Assembly (NCBI GenBank): GCA_036260415.1
Contig: DASZZX010000265.1
Location: 1 to 5,172 of the forward strand
Direction of reading: 5' to 3'
Length of the DNA: 5,172 nucleotides
DNA from: DASZZX01 sp036260415
GTDB lineage: Bacteria; Actinomycetota; Nitriliruptoria; Nitriliruptorales; JAHWKO01
Shown: in pieces, positions 2,646-5,172 of the stretch
How positions within the stretch are numbered: the first letter of the stretch is position 1
Layout of the letters: each line of letters opens with the position of its first letter
Translations under genes and position numbers: made by a program
Notes under the pieces: generated by a model
Seen by the model: the letters and a program-made list of their open reading frames with translations, nothing else
Databases searched by the model: none
Told to the model about the DNA's origin: nothing

Positions 2646-5172
2646 ATGGGCAGACCATGCTCCAACTGCGGTGCCCCCTTGTCGGTCGAGGCGCGGTTCT
2701 GCGCGCAGTGCGGTCAACCCGTCGCCATGGCCGCTGACGACCAACAGGCGCGGGCGTCCTCCGCGACCACCACGACGCCCGATCTCGCCGCCGAGATCCG
2801 CTCCGTCCCCATCACCGGCGAGCGCAAGCCCGTGACCGCCCTCTTCGCCGACGTCGTCGGGTCCACCGCACTGGCCGAGTCCATGGATCCGGAGGACTGG
2901 GTCGCGCTGATGAACCGCGCGTTCGAGGCGATGTCGGCGTCGATCCAGCGCTACGGGGGGACCATCACCCAGTTCAGCGGGGACGCGGTCGTGGCGTTCT
3001 TCGGGGCGCCCGTCGCCCACGAGGACGACCCTGAACGCGCCGTGCGAGCCGCACTCGACATGCTGGCCGCCGTCGAGCGGCTCGGCGAGGAGCTGCGGGA
3101 CGCGACCGGCATCGAGTTGCGCATCCGGGTCGGCGTCAACACCGGCCCGGTCGTCGTGGGCGACATCGGAGGTGACGTCCGCCACGAGTACACGGCCCTC
3201 GGCGACGCGGTCAACGTCGCCGCGCGCATGCAGGCCGCCGCGCGCCCCGGCACCGCGCTGATCACCGACGACACCTACCGCCTGGTCGCCCCGCGTGTCG
3301 AGGTCATCGATCGGGGTCGCGTCGCGGTGAAGGGCAAGGCCGAACCGGTGCACGCCTACGAGGTGGTGCGGCTGGCGACCCTCCCCGGCCCCACACGCGG
3401 GATCCGCGGGCTGCACAGCCCGATGGTCGGCCGGGACGGCGCCCTGCGACAACTGCTCGGCCTCCTCGACGCGGTGCTCGCCGGCCGCGGACGCATGGCG
3501 GTCGTCCTCGGCGAACCGGGGATCGGCAAGACCCGCCTCCTCACCGAGCTGCGCGCCGAGGCGACCGCGCGCGACGCGGCCTGGGTCGAGACACGCGGCC
3601 TGTCCTACGGCGCCGACCTGCCGCACCACCTGGTGGTCGGCCTCGTGCGGTCGCTGGTGGAGGCACCGCCCGGCGCCAGCCCCGACGAGCTGGCGGCTGC
3701 CCTCGAGGCCGGCTGCCGCGACCTCCTGGGCGACAGCTGGTCGACGCCGTACGGGTACGTCGCCCACCTGCTCGCGCTTCCCCTCGAGGCGGCCCTGGCC
3801 GAGCGCCTGGAGGGGCTCGACCCGGCCGCGCTGCAGGCCCACTACCAGGAGGCGCTCGGCGCGCTGCTCACCGCGGCCGCCCACCGGCGCCCCGTGGTGC
3901 TCGCCTGCGAGGACGTCCACTGGGCCGACCCGTCCTCGGTGGACCTGGTCGGTTCGCTGCTGCCACTCGCCCACCAGGCCCCCGTGCTCCTGGTGTGCAC
4001 CGCCCGGCCGGAGCGCGACGTGCCCGGCTGGCAGCTGGTCAGCGACGCCCGCGAGGTGTTCGGCGAGTCGCTGCGCGAGCTGCGTCTGGAGCCGCTGTCG
4101 CCGGAGCAGAGCCGCGAGCTGGTCGCCCACCTGCTCGAGATCGAGTCCCTGCCGGAGGCTCTGCGCGCGATCCTGCTCGGGAAGACGGAGGGCAACCCGT
4201 TCTTCCTCGAGGAGGTCATCCGCATGCTCATCGAACGCACTGTGATCGTCCGGGCAGGGACCACGTGGGTGGCGGACGGTGTGCCCCGGGACGTGACGAT
4301 CCCCGACACGGTGCACGGGCTGCTGCTGGCCCGCATCGACCGCCTGCCCGATCGCCCGCGCACGATCCTGCGGATCGCGTCGGTGATCGGCCGGGAGTTC
4401 CCGGTGCCGCTGCTGGAGGAGGTGTCCGCGCCGGACGGTGCGCCACTCGGCCACCTTGGCACGCTCGAAGCCGCGGGCCTGGTCGATCTGGCAGGCACCT
4501 CCCCCGAGCTGCGCTACAGCTTCCGTCACGCCCTCGTCCAGGAGGCCGCGTACGGCTCGCTGCTCCGGCGTCAGCGCCGCGACCTGCATCTGCGAGTGGC
4601 CGAGGCGCTGCTGCGGCTGCAGCCCGACCGCCGCGACGAGCTGTCGGCACTCCTCGCCCACCACTACGAGCAGGCTGGTGACGTCGCACGTGCGGCGGAG
4701 CACCTGCTGGTGGCCGGCGAGCGCGCGCTGCGCCGCTTCGCCAACCGGGAAGCGCTGGCCTTCTTCGAGCGCGCCGCGAGCCACCTTCCCGCCGACAACG
4801 ACGACCGCGAGGCCCTGCGCCGGCGCGTGCTCGCCGGTCTCGGGTGGCTCCAGGCGGGGCGCACGTTCGTCCCCGGCGAGGACATGCTGCGTGTGCTGGA
4901 CCGGGTTCTGCCCGACGCCGAGCGGCTCGGCGACCCCGAGCTGCTCGCGCGAGCGCACCTGGTCAACGCCGATACGCGCAACCTCATGGGTGAGTGGTAC
5001 GCCACCAGCGCACCCCTGCGAGCGTCGCTGCAGGCCGCCCGTGAGCTGGCCGAGTCGCTGGGCGACGACCCGCTGCGCGCGCTGCCGCTCGCGCTGATCG
5101 GTCACGGCAAGCTGCTCGCAGCCGAGTTCGCCGAGGCGGCCGAGCTCCTGGAACAAGCCATCCCGATCCTCG
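2646..5172 (+). CDS. Zinc ribbon - class III nucleotide cyclase - STAND ATPase - TPR signalling protein (5' part, runs off the window)
   Basis: The frame is open for 842 codons to the window edge, so the C terminus is missing; relatives usually reach about 1000-1300 residues. Residues 5-22 form a zinc ribbon (C5-x2-C8, C19-x2-C22), followed by a polar linker to about 56. The cyclase domain spans about 60-242. It has metal-binding aspartates D69 (FADVVGST) and D113 (FSGDAVVAFFGAP), the transition-state pair N190 and R194 (GDAVNVAARM), and T183 at one substrate-selecting position as in class IIIb enzymes. At the other position canonical Lys is Gln (Q109). An ATPase module follows: a VGRD boundary (261-264), Walker A GEPGIGKT (289-296), Walker B-like VVLACEDVHWADPSS (417-431), the GNPFFLEEV motif (516-524), then a winged-helix-like part to about 630. 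From about 665 the chain is helical with TPR-like pairs (YEQAGDVARAAEHLLVAGE, 674-692). It has no membrane segment, so it is probably a cytosolic signal-regulated cyclase; its input is unknown. ATG 2646 is fixed by an in-frame TAG at 2631 and by the ribbon starting at residue 5. Confidence 0.93.
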   Translation, partial: MGRPCSNCGAPLSVEARFCAQCGQPVAMAADDQQARASSATTTTPDLAAEIRSVPITGERKPVTALFADVVGSTALAESMDPEDWVALMNRAFEAMSASIQRYGGTITQFSGDAVVAFFGAPVAHEDDPERAVRAALDMLAAVERLGEELRDATGIELRIRVGVNTGPVVVGDIGGDVRHEYTALGDAVNVAARMQAAARPGTALITDDTYRLVAPRVEVIDRGRVAVKGKAEPVHAYEVVRLATLPGPTRGIRGLHSPMVGRDGALRQLLGLLDAVLAGRGRMAVVLGEPGIGKTRLLTELRAEATARDAAWVETRGLSYGADLPHHLVVGLVRSLVEAPPGASPDELAAALEAGCRDLLGDSWSTPYGYVAHLLALPLEAALAERLEGLDPAALQAHYQEALGALLTAAAHRRPVVLACEDVHWADPSSVDLVGSLLPLAHQAPVLLVCTARPERDVPGWQLVSDAREVFGESLRELRLEPLSPEQSRELVAHLLEIESLPEALRAILLGKTEGNPFFLEEVIRMLIERTVIVRAGTTWVADGVPRDVTIPDTVHGLLLARIDRLPDRPRTILRIASVIGREFPVPLLEEVSAPDGAPLGHLGTLEAAGLVDLAGTSPELRYSFRHALVQEAAYGSLLRRQRRDLHLRVAEALLRLQPDRRDELSALLAHHYEQAGDVARAAEHLLVAGERALRRFANREALAFFERAASHLPADNDDREALRRRVLAGLGWLQAGRTFVPGEDMLRVLDRVLPDAERLGDPELLARAHLVNADTRNLMGEWYATSAPLRASLQAARELAESLGDDPLRALPLALIGHGKLLAAEFAEAAELLEQAIPIL

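Noticed and set aside
2433..5156. 907-codon open reading frame on the minus strand
   Set aside because: It lies opposite the cyclase-ATPase gene, whose plus-strand frame has zinc ribbon, cyclase and Walker motifs throughout. The antisense translation is Gln/Arg/Val/His-rich with no domain I recognise, as expected when GC-rich third positions suppress stops on the other strand.

Overview
The window is very GC-rich (about 70 percent by eye) with strong G/C preference at third codon positions. It carries GTG starts, a Zn-ribbon/class III cyclase/STAND-ATPase gene and a SipW-type secretion signal. Together these suggest a high-GC, probably deep-branching actinobacterium. The taxonomic guess is an inference and of low confidence; no rRNA or tRNA is present to anchor it.

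Layout: (1) Bases 1-312 hold no gene I can defend, only possible upstream-gene tails and small GC hairpins. (2) Bases 313-1380 (+) encode a 355-residue exported protein with an N-terminal signal resembling the SipW-cognate (TasA/camelysin-type) class, followed by three tandem divergent repeats of about 95 residues. (3) Bases 1381-1575 are a convergent intergenic region with a near-perfect 22-bp direct repeat at 32-bp period, a hairpin overlapping its second copy, and a 12-bp palindrome. (4) Bases 1576-1914 (-) encode an HxlR-family winged-helix regulator with a conserved N-terminal cysteine. It is divergent from (5) a DoxX-family four-helix membrane protein at 2038-2466 (+). The 123-bp gap between them contains facing promoter-like elements and an inverted repeat, ATAC-N4-GTAT, that fits an operator. 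(6) Bases 2467-2645 carry a perfect 12-bp inverted repeat with a 28-nt loop. (7) Bases 2646-5172 (+) are the first 842 codons of a large signalling protein, running off the window end: double-Cys2 zinc ribbon, class III nucleotide cyclase, STAND/AAA-type ATPase and TPR-like helices.

How the parts work together: the only well-supported functional unit is the divergent hxlR-doxX pair, a common arrangement in which a thiol- or electrophile-responsive repressor controls a small membrane redox protein. The secreted repeat protein and the cyclase-ATPase look like independent transcription units. Nothing ties all of them into one pathway, and I see no clear undescribed multi-gene system. The most unusual single item is the SipW-signal repeat protein. 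A 907-codon open frame on the minus strand opposite the cyclase gene is an antisense shadow and is not annotated.
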